A DNA stretch of 55,008 bases from Caulobacter vibrioides (lineage in GTDB: Bacteria; Pseudomonadota; Alphaproteobacteria; Caulobacterales; Caulobacteraceae). Shown here piece after piece: positions 1 to 8,071 of this stretch. The notes below the pieces were generated by a model. That model searched no databases and was not told the DNA's origin. It worked only from the letters and a program-made list of their open reading frames with translations. The stretch's first letter is position 1; each line of letters opens with the position of its first letter. Where the stretch lies: contig LNIY01000085.1 in the NCBI GenBank assembly GCA_001449105.1, positions 1-55,008 of the forward strand. Direction: 5' to 3'. The translations under genes were made by a program, and so were the position numbers.

Positions 1-44
1 CCTCTGGGGGAGGTGGCCCGAAGGGCCGGAGGGGGCCGCCGCAG
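1..44. repeat. Dispersed GC-rich hairpin repeat (family B), truncated by contig edge
   Basis: The window begins inside a copy of a repeat that recurs at 16562-16674, 33926-33975 and 35699-35778. The shared core pairs a C-rich and a G-rich arm (CCCCCTCTGGGGG), followed by GGCCC...GGGCC and GGAGGGGG. This copy lies directly downstream of the stop codon of the minus-strand aldehyde dehydrogenase and could act as its transcription terminator. The copy is incomplete at its left side, consistent with a contig that broke in a repeat. Confidence 0.7.
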
Positions 45-49
45 GCGCA

Positions 50-1507
50 CTACCGCTTGATCTGCCCCGCCAGATACTTGCGGATCCCCTCGCCATAAGG
101 CGGACGCAGGGCCAGCATCGGGCCGATGTCCTTCTTCAGCTGGTGGAACACCGCCTTGCGGTGGCTGAACTCGCGGAAGCCGTCGTGGCCGTGATAGGCG
201 CCCATGCCCGCGGGACCGACGCCGCCGAACGGCAGGTCCTCCTGGGCGACGTGGAAGATCACGTCGTTGACCGTGGCCCCGCCGCTGGTCGTGGCGGCCA
301 GCACCTTCTCGCGCTCGGCCTCGTCTGTCCCGAACCAGTAGAGCGCCAGCGGCCGGTCGCGGCCGTTGACGTAGTCGATGGCGTCCTCAATGCGGTCATA
401 GGCCTTCACCGGCAGCAGCGGGCCGAAGATTTCGTCCTGCATCACCGTCATGTCGTCGGTCGGCTTGAGGATCAGGGTCGGCGGGATCTTGCGATGCTGC
501 TGCTGGGAGAAGTCCTCTGCGGCCGGGTTCAGCTCGATCACCTTGCCGCCCTTGGCCTTGGCGTCGTCGACATAGTCCTTCACCCGGTCGTAGTGCCGCT
601 GGGCGACCAGGGCGGTGTAGTCGGGATTGTCCCTCAGGGTCGGGAAGCTGCGGGCGACGGCGGCGCGGGCGGCCTCGACGAAGCGGTCGACGTCCTCGGC
701 CGGGGCCAGCACGTAGTCGGGCGCCAGGCAAATCTGGCCGGCGTTCAGGGTCTTGCCGGCCATCACCCGCGCCGCGGCGGTGTCGAGGTCGGCGCCGCGC
801 GACAGGATCACCGGGCTCTTGCCGCCCAGCTCCAGCGTCACCGGCACCAGGTTCTCGGCCGCCGCCCGCATCACGTGCCGGGCCACCGAGGTCGCGCCGG
901 TGAACAGCAGGTGGTCGAAGGCCAGCCCGGCGAAGGCCTGGCCGATCTCGGGCCCGCCGGTGACCACGGCGATCTCGTCCTCGTCGAACGCCTTGGCGAA
1001 CATCGCCTTCAGCAGGTCGGAGGTCGCGGGCGTGTATTCCGACGGCTTGATCATGGCCCGGTTGCCGGCCGACAGCACCCCGGCCAAGGGCGCGAAGGTC
1101 AGGTTGACCGGGAAGTTCCAGGGGCTGATCACCCCGACCACGCCCTTGGGCTGCCAGCGCACCTCGGCCTTGGCCCCGAACAGGCCCAGCAGAGCCGGCG
1201 TCGTTCGGCGCTTCTCGGTCTTCATCCATTTGCGGACGTGATCGCGGGCGTGCTTGAGCGGCCCGATCGAGCCGGCGACGTCGGTCAGGGCCGTGGCGTC
1301 CCTGGAGCGCACGCCGAAGTCGTCGCCGATCGCCTGCGCAATCTCGGCCTGATGGTCGACCAGCAGCGCGACGCAGCGGTTCAGCCAGTCGATCCGCCGC
1401 TCGGCCGACGGCGCGCCGTCACGCAGGTGGGCGGCCTTCTGGCGCTGGAGGATGATCTCGAGGCCGGCCTTGGCGGCCTCCTGGCCGAGATTGGCGGGGG
1501 GGGTCAT
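50..1507 (-). CDS. Aldehyde dehydrogenase, coniferyl-aldehyde dehydrogenase type
   Basis: NAD(P)-dependent aldehyde dehydrogenase of 485 residues that oxidises an aldehyde to the acid in the cytoplasm. Visible family residues are the PWNF segment at 129-132 (Asn131 in the oxyanion hole), LELGGKSP with general base Glu226, and the catalytic cysteine Cys260 in NAGQIC. The pattern in which Cys is followed by LAPDY, and the C-terminal NDVIFHVAQEDLPFGGVG stretch, are typical of the coniferyl/long-chain aldehyde dehydrogenase subfamily (CalB-like), so an aromatic or long-chain aldehyde is the likely substrate; this is inferred from family resemblance. It is transcribed divergently from dgcB with a 180 bp gap. 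The ATG start fits the usual N-terminus of the family. Confidence 0.85.
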   Translation of the reverse strand: MTPPANLGQEAAKAGLEIILQRQKAAHLRDGAPSAERRIDWLNRCVALLVDHQAEIAQAIGDDFGVRSRDATALTDVAGSIGPLKHARDHVRKWMKTEKRRTTPALLGLFGAKAEVRWQPKGVVGVISPWNFPVNLTFAPLAGVLSAGNRAMIKPSEYTPATSDLLKAMFAKAFDEDEIAVVTGGPEIGQAFAGLAFDHLLFTGATSVARHVMRAAAENLVPVTLELGGKSPVILSRGADLDTAAARVMAGKTLNAGQICLAPDYVLAPAEDVDRFVEAARAAVARSFPTLRDNPDYTALVAQRHYDRVKDYVDDAKAKGGKVIELNPAAEDFSQQQHRKIPPTLILKPTDDMTVMQDEIFGPLLPVKAYDRIEDAIDYVNGRDRPLALYWFGTDEAEREKVLAATTSGGATVNDVIFHVAQEDLPFGGVGPAGMGAYHGHDGFREFSHRKAVFHQLKKDIGPMLALRPPYGEGIRKYLAGQIKR

Positions 1508-1684
1508 GCGGCGGCTCTCCCGAAAACGGCCTCTCGGCTCATCTTATCAGCGTTCAGAATGCTTTGGAGTTGTGGCGGGCGCAAGCACCCCCGCGCAGCC
1601 TTAACCGCTCGTTTGAACTCTCGTGCCTATGCTGTCGGCGCAAGCGATCGGTCTGGGAGAAGCCCGGATCGAACGGGGGAATGA

Positions 1685-2749
1685 ATGATGTCGGACGTCG
1701 AGACCACGCTGCGCGGCCCGGAAGCCTACAAGATCGCCCGTCGGGCCCTCGACCTGATGGAGCGCCATCAGATCTGGCCGACCGCGCTGAACTTCGAACT
1801 CTGGACCCACTATGTGGCCGATCCCGACGGCGCCCTGGCGCGCGAGATCACCCGCCTGATCTCGATGGGCGAGCCCATCACCGAGATGCTGAGCGAGGAG
1901 CTCGCCGCGGCCTATCTACCCAAGGCCCGCCTCAACGAACAGATCCGCGACGCCGGCGACCTGCTCTCCAAGGAGCTGGAGTCGGTCTCCAAGGCCATCC
2001 AGAACGCCCAGAAGACCAACGCCGCCTTCGGCAAGACCCTGGCGGGCGTGTCCAAGGACCTCGACGCCCCGACCGGCGTCGAAGGCATCAAGGCCGTCGT
2101 GGCGGGTCTGGCCGACGCCACCCGCCGCGTCGCCAAGGAAAACCAGGCTCTGGAAAGCCGCCTGGCTGAGTCGACCGCCGAGGTCGACCGCCTGCGCGAG
2201 CACCTGGAACAGGTGCGCCGCGACGCCACCACCGACGGCCTGACGAACCTCGCCAACCGCAAGGCCTTCGACGAGGAGCTGGAGCGCGCCTGCGCCGAGG
2301 CCGACGAGGCCGGCTCGGCGATCTGCCTGGCCGTGCTCGACATTGACCACTTCAAGGGCTTCAACGACACCTGGGGCCACCAGACCGGCGACCAGGTGAT
2401 CCGCTACGTCGCCAGCGTCATCGGCCGCGTCGCCGCCCTGCCCCGCTTCGCCGCCCGCTACGGCGGCGAGGAATTCGCGATGATCTTCCCGGGCGAAGCC
2501 GCCGCCGTCGTCGGCGCCACGCTGGAGGAGATCCGCGTCGAGGTCTCCTCGCGCATGCTCAAGCGCCGCCCGACCAACGAGGACCTGGGCGCGATCACCC
2601 TGTCGTCGGGCTTCGCCGAGCGCCGCAAGGGCGAGACCGGCCACTCGGTGATGGAACGCGCCGACGCGGCCCTCTACGCCTCCAAGCGCAGCGGCCGCAA
2701 CCGCGTCACCGCCGCCGACACCCAGGCTGAATCGGCCAACGCGGCCTGA
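1685..2749 (+). CDS. dgcB: Diguanylate cyclase (GGDEF domain), DgcB
   Basis: Makes cyclic di-GMP from two GTP; in Caulobacter, DgcB contributes to the motile-to-sessile switch. The roughly 180 N-terminal residues have no membrane segment and are helical, with a coiled coil leading into the cyclase domain (about 152-182). The GGDEF domain spans about 180-345, with the active-site signature RYGGEEF (GGEEF at 260-264) and the metal/GTP residues in LDIDHFKGFND (219-228). The inhibitory RxxD motif expected just upstream of GGEEF is replaced by ALPR (251-254), so product inhibition through a canonical I-site looks absent. Assignment to dgcB rests on sequence type plus remembered gene order. ATG codons at 1685 and 1688 both follow GGGGGA at 1675-1680; 1688 has the better spacing. 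Confidence 0.87.
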   Translation: MMSDVETTLRGPEAYKIARRALDLMERHQIWPTALNFELWTHYVADPDGALAREITRLISMGEPITEMLSEELAAAYLPKARLNEQIRDAGDLLSKELESVSKAIQNAQKTNAAFGKTLAGVSKDLDAPTGVEGIKAVVAGLADATRRVAKENQALESRLAESTAEVDRLREHLEQVRRDATTDGLTNLANRKAFDEELERACAEADEAGSAICLAVLDIDHFKGFNDTWGHQTGDQVIRYVASVIGRVAALPRFAARYGGEEFAMIFPGEAAAVVGATLEEIRVEVSSRMLKRRPTNEDLGAITLSSGFAERRKGETGHSVMERADAALYASKRSGRNRVTAADTQAESANAA

Positions 2750-2783
2750 CGGAACACGCGTTCTTCTCCAGAGAACCGCGTCG

Positions 2784-2819
2784 GGGCCCGTCGATCCTCA
2801 AGGATCGGCGGGCCCTTTT
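2784..2819 (+). terminator. Rho-independent terminator after dgcB
   Basis: A 14-pair stem with one mismatch (arms 2784-2797 and 2802-2815, GGGCCCG...CGGGCCC at the base) closes a TCAA loop and is followed by TTTTC, 35 nt after the dgcB stop. Confidence 0.85.
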
Positions 2820-2906
2820 CATTTGCCCGAAGCCCCCTCTTGCGTTCCCCAGGGACAGTCGCGCCTAGCTGGCGTCCAGGCGCGTAAAGACGCCCGGAGG
2901 ATGCCC

Positions 2907-3719
2907 ATGGCCGACACGGCTTACGAGAAGATCCGGCTGGAAGCCCGGGACGGCGTCGCCGTCGTCACCCTGTCCGACCCCGCGTCCCTGAACGCCGCCA
3001 GCCCCGAGGTCGCCCGCGAGCTGGCCCAGGCCTTCGGCGCGATCGCCGCCGGAAAGGTCGAGGCCCGGGCCGTGATCCTGACAGGCGAAGGCCGCGGCTT
3101 CTGCTCGGGCGCCAACCTGTCGTCCGGCGCCACGGCGGGCCGGCCGATGGACGCCGACGGCAAGCCCGACACGGGCGCGGCGCTGGAGAGCGTCTACAAC
3201 CCGCTGATGACGCTGCTGCGGGATTTCCCGCTGCCGATCGTCACCGCGGTCAACGGCCCGGCCGCCGGCATCGGCTGCTCCCTGGCCCTGATCGGCGACA
3301 TCGTCGTGGCCGCCGAAAGCGCCTATTTCCTGCAAGCCTTCCGTCGCATCGGCCTCGTGCCCGACGGCGGCTCGACCTACCTGCTGCCGCGCCTGGTGGG
3401 CAAGGCGCGGGCCATGGAGATGATGCTGCTGGGCGACAAGGTTCCGGCCGCCACGGCCCTCGACTGGGGCCTGATCAACCGCTGCGTTCCCGACGCCGAA
3501 CTGATGCCCAAGGCTCTGGAACTGGCCCGCGCCCTGGCCGAGGGTCCGGCCTCGCTGGGCGCCATCCGTCGCCTGGTCTGGGACAGCCTCGACGCCGACT
3601 GGGTCGGCCAGCTGCACGCCGAGCGCCACGCCCAGCGCGCCTGCGGCAAGACCGAGGACTTCATCGAAGGCGTCAGCGCCTTCCTGCAAAAGCGTCCGGC
3701 GGCCTTCAAGGGCCGCTGA
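2907..3719 (+). CDS. Enoyl-CoA hydratase/isomerase family protein (PaaG-like)
   Basis: A 270-residue crotonase-fold enzyme acting on a CoA thioester. The oxyanion-hole segments GFCSGANL and GPAAGIGCSLAL are present, as is GLVPDGGSTYLLPRLVG, whose Asp is the catalytic acid in PaaG-type isomerases. The C-terminal FLQKRPAAFKGR tail is also typical of that group. Likely reactions are hydration of an enoyl-CoA or isomerisation of a ring-epoxide or double bond; the substrate cannot be decided, because no other phenylacetate or beta-oxidation genes are adjacent. ATG at 2907 is chosen because GGAGG at 2896-2900 sits 6 nt upstream; an in-frame ATG at 2901 abuts the Shine-Dalgarno and is unlikely. Confidence 0.85.
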   Translation: MADTAYEKIRLEARDGVAVVTLSDPASLNAASPEVARELAQAFGAIAAGKVEARAVILTGEGRGFCSGANLSSGATAGRPMDADGKPDTGAALESVYNPLMTLLRDFPLPIVTAVNGPAAGIGCSLALIGDIVVAAESAYFLQAFRRIGLVPDGGSTYLLPRLVGKARAMEMMLLGDKVPAATALDWGLINRCVPDAELMPKALELARALAEGPASLGAIRRLVWDSLDADWVGQLHAERHAQRACGKTEDFIEGVSAFLQKRPAAFKGR

Positions 3720-3731
3720 ACGCCGGATGCG

Positions 3732-3761
3732 AAAAGGGCGGCTCGACTGCATCGGCCGCCC
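3732..3761 (-). terminator. Terminator for the GT9-DUF6165 transcription unit
   Basis: GGGCGGC (3736-3742) pairs with GCCGCCC (3755-3761). Read on the minus strand the stem is followed by TTTTC. It lies between two convergent genes. Confidence 0.7.
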
Positions 3762-3798
3762 CGCTCCACCTGCGAATATATCGGCTCAAGCCCTTGTT

Positions 3799-4185
3799 TC
3801 AGTAAGGCTTGTAGCTCTTTTCCTCGACGATGTCCGAGCCGGTCAGGGCGTTGATCTGGCGCTTCACGGCGGCGCGCTTGTCGTTGTCCTTGTAGACGCG
3901 GCGAGCCAGCTCGACGAACTCCGGGCCGAAGGTCTGGCTGCGCTCGCAGGCGCGCTTGCCGTCCTCGATGTCCCAGAGGGCGGCGTTGATGGCGGTCAGC
4001 TCGACCGTCAGGGCGTCGAGTTCGGCGCTGGGCGTCAGGGCGCCGGCCGCGATGCCTTCCAGCAGGGCCAGCTCCTTGCGGACATTGGCCTCCTTGGCGG
4101 CGTCGCCGATGCGCTCGGCCTTCACCCGCAGGATGGTGATCTTGTCGACGAGTTCGCCGGCGGAGATCGGGGCGAGGATGGACAT
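3799..4185 (-). CDS. DUF6165 family protein
   Basis: A 128-residue cytoplasmic protein, Lys- and Glu-rich and mostly helical, beginning MSILAPISAGELVDKITIL. This resembles the DUF6165 family, whose members are commonly encoded beside glycosyltransferases; its biochemical role is unknown to me. Its ATG (4185-4183) shares one base with the TGA of the upstream glycosyltransferase (TGATG), so the two are translationally coupled. The coupling suggests a function in the same surface-polysaccharide step. Start chosen by the overlap and the conserved N-terminus. Confidence 0.75.
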   Translation of the reverse strand: MSILAPISAGELVDKITILRVKAERIGDAAKEANVRKELALLEGIAAGALTPSAELDALTVELTAINAALWDIEDGKRACERSQTFGPEFVELARRVYKDNDKRAAVKRQINALTGSDIVEEKSYKPY

Positions 4186-5165
4186 CAGGAAACTCCGGCG
4201 ATCAGGGTGTCGAGGGCGGCCTTCACCGGGTCGAGCGGCAGGGCGGCCATGCCCTCTCCGTAGTCCTCGGCGCACAGCATCTCAAGACGCTGGGCCGCGG
4301 GCTTGAACTTCACGGCCTTGCGGCGATTGAGCTGCAGCGACAGCAGCGGCGCGCCGCCGGCCGCCAGCATGTGCCCCGGGCCGGCGTCGTTGGCCACGGC
4401 GGCGGCTAGGCGTCCGGCCAGGGCGATGGCCAGGATAGGTCCCTTCACGCCGGTGAAGCCGTCGGTGCGGTCGGCCTCGGGGAACAGCGCGCCCGGAACC
4501 TGCGCCCGCGCGACGGCCGCGTCGGCCGCCTCGTCCGGACCGAAGAAGAACACCGGCGCGCGTCCCGCCGCCTGCTGGGCGCGGGCGAGGTCGAGATAGC
4601 TTTCCAGCGGCCAGCGCTTTTCCTGACCGCCCGCGCCCGGCGCGAGGCCCACATAGGTCGGACCATCGGGCAGCAGCGCCTGGGCGGCGCAGACGGCGTC
4701 GGCCTCGGTCAGGGCCAGCGGCCGCAAGGCGCCCCGCCCGTCCGTGGCCAGGGCCAGCAACCGCGCCAGGCGATCGACCACGGCCGCCGGCCAGTCGGGC
4801 TTGCGCGCCTGCATGGCGGCCGAGACGAACCGACCGCCCTTGGCGACCGCACGCCCGGCCACCAGGCTGCGGCGCAGGTTCTCCTGGGTGTCGATGACCA
4901 GATCGAAGCTGCGCCCGCCCAGCGGCCTGACCCAAGGCAGCACGTCCAGCGCGCCGGCGCCGGTGACGCCGTCCTTGACGATCTCGTCGACATAGCCGGC
5001 CACGACCCGCTTCAGCGGTCCGTCATAGACCGTCACGCCCTTGGCCGCGCACCAGGTGATCCGGGCGTCGGGAAAGGCCGCGCGCAGGCCCGCGATGAAG
5101 GGCAGCTTGATCAGGCCGTCGCCGATCACCTCGCCCATAGAATAGATCAGAACCGTCTGGACCAT
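4185..5165 (-). CDS. Glycosyltransferase family 9 (heptosyltransferase-like)
   Basis: A 326-residue protein with the two Rossmann-like halves of GT9/GT-B enzymes. The first half starts with an ILIYSMGEVIGDGL-like acceptor segment. The second contains YVGLAPGAGGQEKRWPLESY, the nucleotide-sugar binding signature of lipopolysaccharide heptosyltransferases, and later NDAGPGHMLAAGGAP, the conserved D-x-G-x-x-H motif. It probably transfers a sugar from an ADP- or other nucleotide-sugar to a lipopolysaccharide core or a related glycan at the inner membrane. The donor cannot be determined. It is the first gene of a two-gene unit with the DUF6165 gene and is divergent from a TetR regulator. Confidence 0.8.
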   Translation of the reverse strand: MVQTVLIYSMGEVIGDGLIKLPFIAGLRAAFPDARITWCAAKGVTVYDGPLKRVVAGYVDEIVKDGVTGAGALDVLPWVRPLGGRSFDLVIDTQENLRRSLVAGRAVAKGGRFVSAAMQARKPDWPAAVVDRLARLLALATDGRGALRPLALTEADAVCAAQALLPDGPTYVGLAPGAGGQEKRWPLESYLDLARAQQAAGRAPVFFFGPDEAADAAVARAQVPGALFPEADRTDGFTGVKGPILAIALAGRLAAAVANDAGPGHMLAAGGAPLLSLQLNRRKAVKFKPAAQRLEMLCAEDYGEGMAALPLDPVKAALDTLIAGVS

Positions 5166-5223
5166 GGCCGTGCATGGCCGCGCCCGGCGTATCCGTCAAT
5201 CGCCCCAGTCGGTATGTGAGCAT

Positions 5224-5252
5224 TTACTTGCAAGCGGCGCAAATTGCGGTAA
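5224..5252. promoter_or_regulatory. Candidate TetR operator in divergent promoter region
   Basis: The 97 bp between the divergent GT9 and TetR genes contains an imperfect inverted repeat bounded by TTAC (5224-5227) and GTAA (5249-5252), with TTGC/GCAA inside. The arms are offset by one base, so the symmetry is only partial. Position fits autoregulation, but this is inference. Confidence 0.3.
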
Positions 5253-5262
5253 CGTCGGTCAC

Positions 5263-5823
5263 ATGAGCGCCAAGCCCCGCATCGAACGCGCCGCCCTCGA
5301 GGTTTTCGCCGCCCACGGCGTCGACGGCGCCACCACCAAGCTGATCGCCGCCCGCGCCGAGGTTTCGGAAGGCGCGATCTACCGCCACTGGAAGAGCAAG
5401 GACGAACTGGCTATCGGCCTGTTCATGGCCGCCCACAAGCGCCTGTCCGACCTGATCGAGGCCGAGGCCGGCGCCGTCCATGGCGTCGAGGCCAAGGCCG
5501 CGGCCCTGGTGAAGGCCTATTGCACGGCCGCCGACGAGGACTGGACCCTGTTCTCGTTCCACCTGCTGCAGCTGCATCACTTCCTGCCCTACTATCAGGA
5601 CGACGGCCGCGACCCGGTGACGTTGGTCGAGACCATCATCAAGTACGCGATGCTGAAGATGGAGCTGCCGCCCGGCGATCCGCGCGTGGTGGCCGCCATG
5701 GCCATCGGCGTGATCACTCAGACCGCCCAGAACCGGGCCTACGGACGGCTGGGCGAAGACGCCCTTTCGGCCCATGCTCCGCTGATGACCGCGGCCGTCC
5801 AGGCCGTGCTCATGGCCCGCTGA
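5263..5823 (+). CDS. TetR/AcrR family transcriptional regulator
   Basis: A 186-residue repressor-type protein. An N-terminal helix-turn-helix (about 5-50) is recognisable from AALEVFAAHGVDGATTKLIAARAEVSEGAIYRHW; the rest is a helical ligand-binding domain without a recognised effector. It lies 40 nt upstream of an acyltransferase and a CDP-alcohol phosphatidyltransferase on the same strand, so it may control these lipid genes or the divergent glycosyltransferase. Start at 5263 is set by the domain start; an upstream in-frame extension would overlap the divergent gene and has no TetR similarity. Confidence 0.85.
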   Translation: MSAKPRIERAALEVFAAHGVDGATTKLIAARAEVSEGAIYRHWKSKDELAIGLFMAAHKRLSDLIEAEAGAVHGVEAKAAALVKAYCTAADEDWTLFSFHLLQLHHFLPYYQDDGRDPVTLVETIIKYAMLKMELPPGDPRVVAAMAIGVITQTAQNRAYGRLGEDALSAHAPLMTAAVQAVLMAR

Positions 5824-5863
5824 ACTCCAGACCCAATCACAACCCTCCACGAAGGACCAAGCG

Positions 5864-6649
5864 ATGCGCAGCGCGCTGTTCAACGCCTACTACTGGGTTC
5901 TGTCGATCTTCTACGGCCTGTCGGCGGCGCTCTCGGCCCTGCTGCCGGGCCGCCACCCGGTGACCTTCGCCCTGCGGCTCTATTCCAAGCGCATGCTGTG
6001 GGCGCTGCGCACCTTCGCCGGCGTCAAGGTCGAGCTGAAGGGCCAGGAAAACCTTCCCGACGGCGCCTTCATCATCGCCGCCAAGCATCACAGCTGGGGC
6101 GACGGCTTCGTAATGTTCGCCAATGTCGACAATCTCAGCTTCGTCACCGGCGACCACCTGGAGAAGTTCCCGCTGCTGGGCGCCATCCTCAAGAAGTTCG
6201 GCGCCATCGTCGTCGACAGCTGCGGCGGGCCCGAGGCTCGCGCCGCCCTGTCCAAGAGCGCCGCCCAGGTGGCCGCCGAGGGGCGCCGCATCCTTATCTA
6301 CCCCGAGGGACATCTGGCCGCGCCGGGCGAACGCTTCCGCTACCGGACGGGCGTCTATCACATGAGCCAGGATTTCGGCCTGCCGGTGGTGCCGGTGGCC
6401 ACCAACCTCGGCTGCTTCTGGAAGCAGCAGGAGAAAAAGAAGACGCCCGGCCAGGCCACGGTCGAGTTCCTGCCCGCCCTGCCCCAGGGCCTGCAGAAGG
6501 CCGAGTTCATGAAGCTGCTCGAAAACACCGTCGAGAACCGCACCAACGAGCTGATCGCCCAGGCCACCGGCCAGCCGGTCAAGCCGTCGGTGCTGGTCGA
6601 GCCGCCGAAGAAGAAGCCGTCGGCGGACCAAGCCGAGGCGGCGGCATAG
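5864..6649 (+). CDS. 1-acyl-sn-glycerol-3-phosphate acyltransferase (PlsC family)
   Basis: A 261-residue membrane-associated acyltransferase that likely acylates lysophosphatidic acid. It has an N-terminal hydrophobic segment (about 8-28), the HX4D catalytic motif as HHSWGD (His75, Asp80) and the acceptor-binding block YPEGH in place of the more common FPEGT. The C-terminal tail is Lys/Pro-rich and low-complexity (PPKKKPSADQAEAAA). The next gene, 6 nt downstream, encodes a CDP-alcohol phosphatidyltransferase, giving two consecutive phospholipid-synthesis steps. Confidence 0.85.
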   Translation: MRSALFNAYYWVLSIFYGLSAALSALLPGRHPVTFALRLYSKRMLWALRTFAGVKVELKGQENLPDGAFIIAAKHHSWGDGFVMFANVDNLSFVTGDHLEKFPLLGAILKKFGAIVVDSCGGPEARAALSKSAAQVAAEGRRILIYPEGHLAAPGERFRYRTGVYHMSQDFGLPVVPVATNLGCFWKQQEKKKTPGQATVEFLPALPQGLQKAEFMKLLENTVENRTNELIAQATGQPVKPSVLVEPPKKKPSADQAEAAA

Positions 6650-6655
6650 GCGGCC

Positions 6656-7216
6656 ATGCTGCCCAACCTGCTCACCGCCCTGCGCCTTCTGGCCCTGCCC
6701 TTCCTGGTCTGGGCCGTGCTGGCCGACGCCGGCTGGATCGCGCTGGCGCTATTCCTGGGCGCGGGCCTGACCGACGTGCTCGACGGCTGGATCGCCCGGC
6801 GGTTCGGCCTGACCTCGGCTTTCGGGGCGATGTTCGACCTGCTGGCCGACCGGATGCTGACCCTGGTCAGCCTCGGCGTTCTGATGGCGGTCGGCGCGTT
6901 TCCGGGCGCCTGGATCGCCGTTCCGCTGCTGCTGATCGCCCGCAACTTCGCCGTCGCCGGCCTGCAGCAGGCCCAGCCGGAGCGGGACTTCAACTACCCG
7001 CCGATCGAACATCCGAAGATAGTCCTGAATTTCCTGGGCGTTTCCCTGCTGCTGGCGCCGGTCGGGACGCAGACGGCGGGGTTGTGGCTGCTGGCGGCCA
7101 GCGCGGCGGCGTCAGTCGCGACGGTGGCGCTCTACGCCCGTCGGGCGGCGCCAAACTTCACCTTTTCCCATAGGGAGAAGGTGGGGCCCGCGCCGAAAGG
7201 CGTATCCGGTGCGTGA
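6656..7216 (+). CDS. CDP-alcohol phosphatidyltransferase family protein
   Basis: A 186-residue polytopic membrane enzyme. The full family signature D-x2-DG-x2-AR-x8-G-x3-D-x3-D is present, starting at TDVLDGWIARR and ending MFDLLADR. It transfers a phosphatidyl group from a CDP-diacylglycerol-type donor to an alcohol. The size fits PgsA-like and cardiolipin-synthase-like members; the acceptor is not decidable. It follows the plsC-type gene by 6 nt and is probably co-transcribed. The last 20 residues run into lower-quality coding sequence just before the downstream repeat, so the natural C-terminus may have been extended. Confidence 0.82.
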   Translation: MLPNLLTALRLLALPFLVWAVLADAGWIALALFLGAGLTDVLDGWIARRFGLTSAFGAMFDLLADRMLTLVSLGVLMAVGAFPGAWIAVPLLLIARNFAVAGLQQAQPERDFNYPPIEHPKIVLNFLGVSLLLAPVGTQTAGLWLLAASAAASVATVALYARRAAPNFTFSHREKVGPAPKGVSGA

Positions 7217-7304
7217 TCCTCGTCCTTCGACAGGCTCAGGATGAGGATCATCGATAGGCTCGGCAGCAGAAAACCTCATCCTGAGCTTGTCGAAGGACGA
7301 GGTT
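7216..7304. repeat. Paired palindromic repeat (family A), copy 1
   Basis: Two inverted units face each other: 7216-7248 (core CCTTCGACAGGCTCAGGATG) and 7272-7304 (the reverse, with CTTGTCGAAGG). Each unit is itself an imperfect hairpin closed by CCTC...GAGG. They lie between the convergent ends of the phosphatidyltransferase gene and sufA, where they could terminate transcription on both strands. Confidence 0.85.
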
Positions 7305-7309
7305 TCGTC

Positions 7310-7702
7310 TCAGTCGTTGGGCTCGGGCGCGGGCTGGATCGTGACGCTCTCGCCGCAACCGCAGGCGTCGGTCTCGTTCGGGTTATGGAACACGAACTTC
7401 GACGACAGCTTGGTGATCTCGTAGTCGATCTCGGTGCCGATCAGGAACAGCACGGCCTTCGGCTCGATCAGGATGGTGACGCCCTTGTCCTCGACGACCT
7501 CGTCGATCGGGCCCTTCTCCTTGGCGTATTCGAAGACGTATTCCTGGCCCGCGCAGCCGCCGTTCTTCACGCCCACGCGCAGACCCGCATAGGGCTGATC
7601 GGCCCTATCCATGATCTCCTTCACGCGCGCGGCGGCGGCCTCGGTCAGGGTGACGACCTTGGGGCGCGGGCGGCGCGGACGGGCGGTGACGGCGGTTTCC
7701 AT
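7310..7702 (-). CDS. sufA: Fe-S cluster carrier, SufA/IscA (HesB) family
   Basis: A 130-residue A-type carrier that receives Fe-S clusters from the SufBCD scaffold and passes them to apoproteins. The three cluster ligands are visible: Cys50 (NGGCAG) and the C-terminal Cys-Gly-Cys (Cys114 and Cys116 in ACGCGES). The first 15 residues are a basic extension. ATG at 7702 is chosen because it precedes the conserved domain at a normal distance; it starts 14 nt after the sufT stop. It is the last gene of the operon. Confidence 0.9.
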   Translation of the reverse strand: METAVTARPRRPRPKVVTLTEAAAARVKEIMDRADQPYAGLRVGVKNGGCAGQEYVFEYAKEKGPIDEVVEDKGVTILIEPKAVLFLIGTEIDYEITKLSSKFVFHNPNETDACGCGESVTIQPAPEPND

Positions 7703-7716
7703 GGCGGGTCCTGCCT

Positions 7717-8067
7717 CTAGAACATGTTCAGCTGCAGCTTGGCCTCGTCGCTCATCCGCGACGGGTCCCACGGCGGGTCGAAGGTCAGGTCGACGTTGCA
7801 CGAGCGGATGCCGTCGATCTCCATGACCGCGTCCTTGACCCAGCCGGGCATTTCGCCGGCCACCGGGCAGCCCGGCGCGGTCAAGGTCATGTCGATGGCC
7901 ACGTCCTTGTCGTCGCTGACGTCGACCTTGTAGATCAGGCCGAGCTCGTAGATGTCGACCGGGATTTCCGGGTCGAACACCGTCTTCAGCTTTTCGATCA
8001 GCTGGTCGGTCAGGCGGTTCAGCTCGTCCGAGGACAGGGCCGTCGCGGCGGGGGCTTGGTCGGTCAT
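7717..8067 (-). CDS. sufT: SUF system Fe-S assembly protein SufT (DUF59/MIP18 family)
   Basis: A 116-residue DUF59 protein involved in Fe-S cluster maturation. Family features are the PEIPVDIYELGLIY core and the reactive cysteine region LTAPGCPVAGEMPGWV. SufT-type proteins support cluster delivery under high Fe-S demand in other bacteria; the exact step here is inferred. It starts 4 nt after the sufS stop and is followed by sufA. Confidence 0.88.
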   Translation of the reverse strand: MTDQAPAATALSSDELNRLTDQLIEKLKTVFDPEIPVDIYELGLIYKVDVSDDKDVAIDMTLTAPGCPVAGEMPGWVKDAVMEIDGIRSCNVDLTFDPPWDPSRMSDEAKLQLNMF

Positions 8068-8071
8068 AGGC

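Noticed and set aside
143..1684. Plus-strand open frame opposite the aldehyde dehydrogenase
   Set aside because: It overlaps a complete enzyme gene on the other strand and has no recognisable domain.
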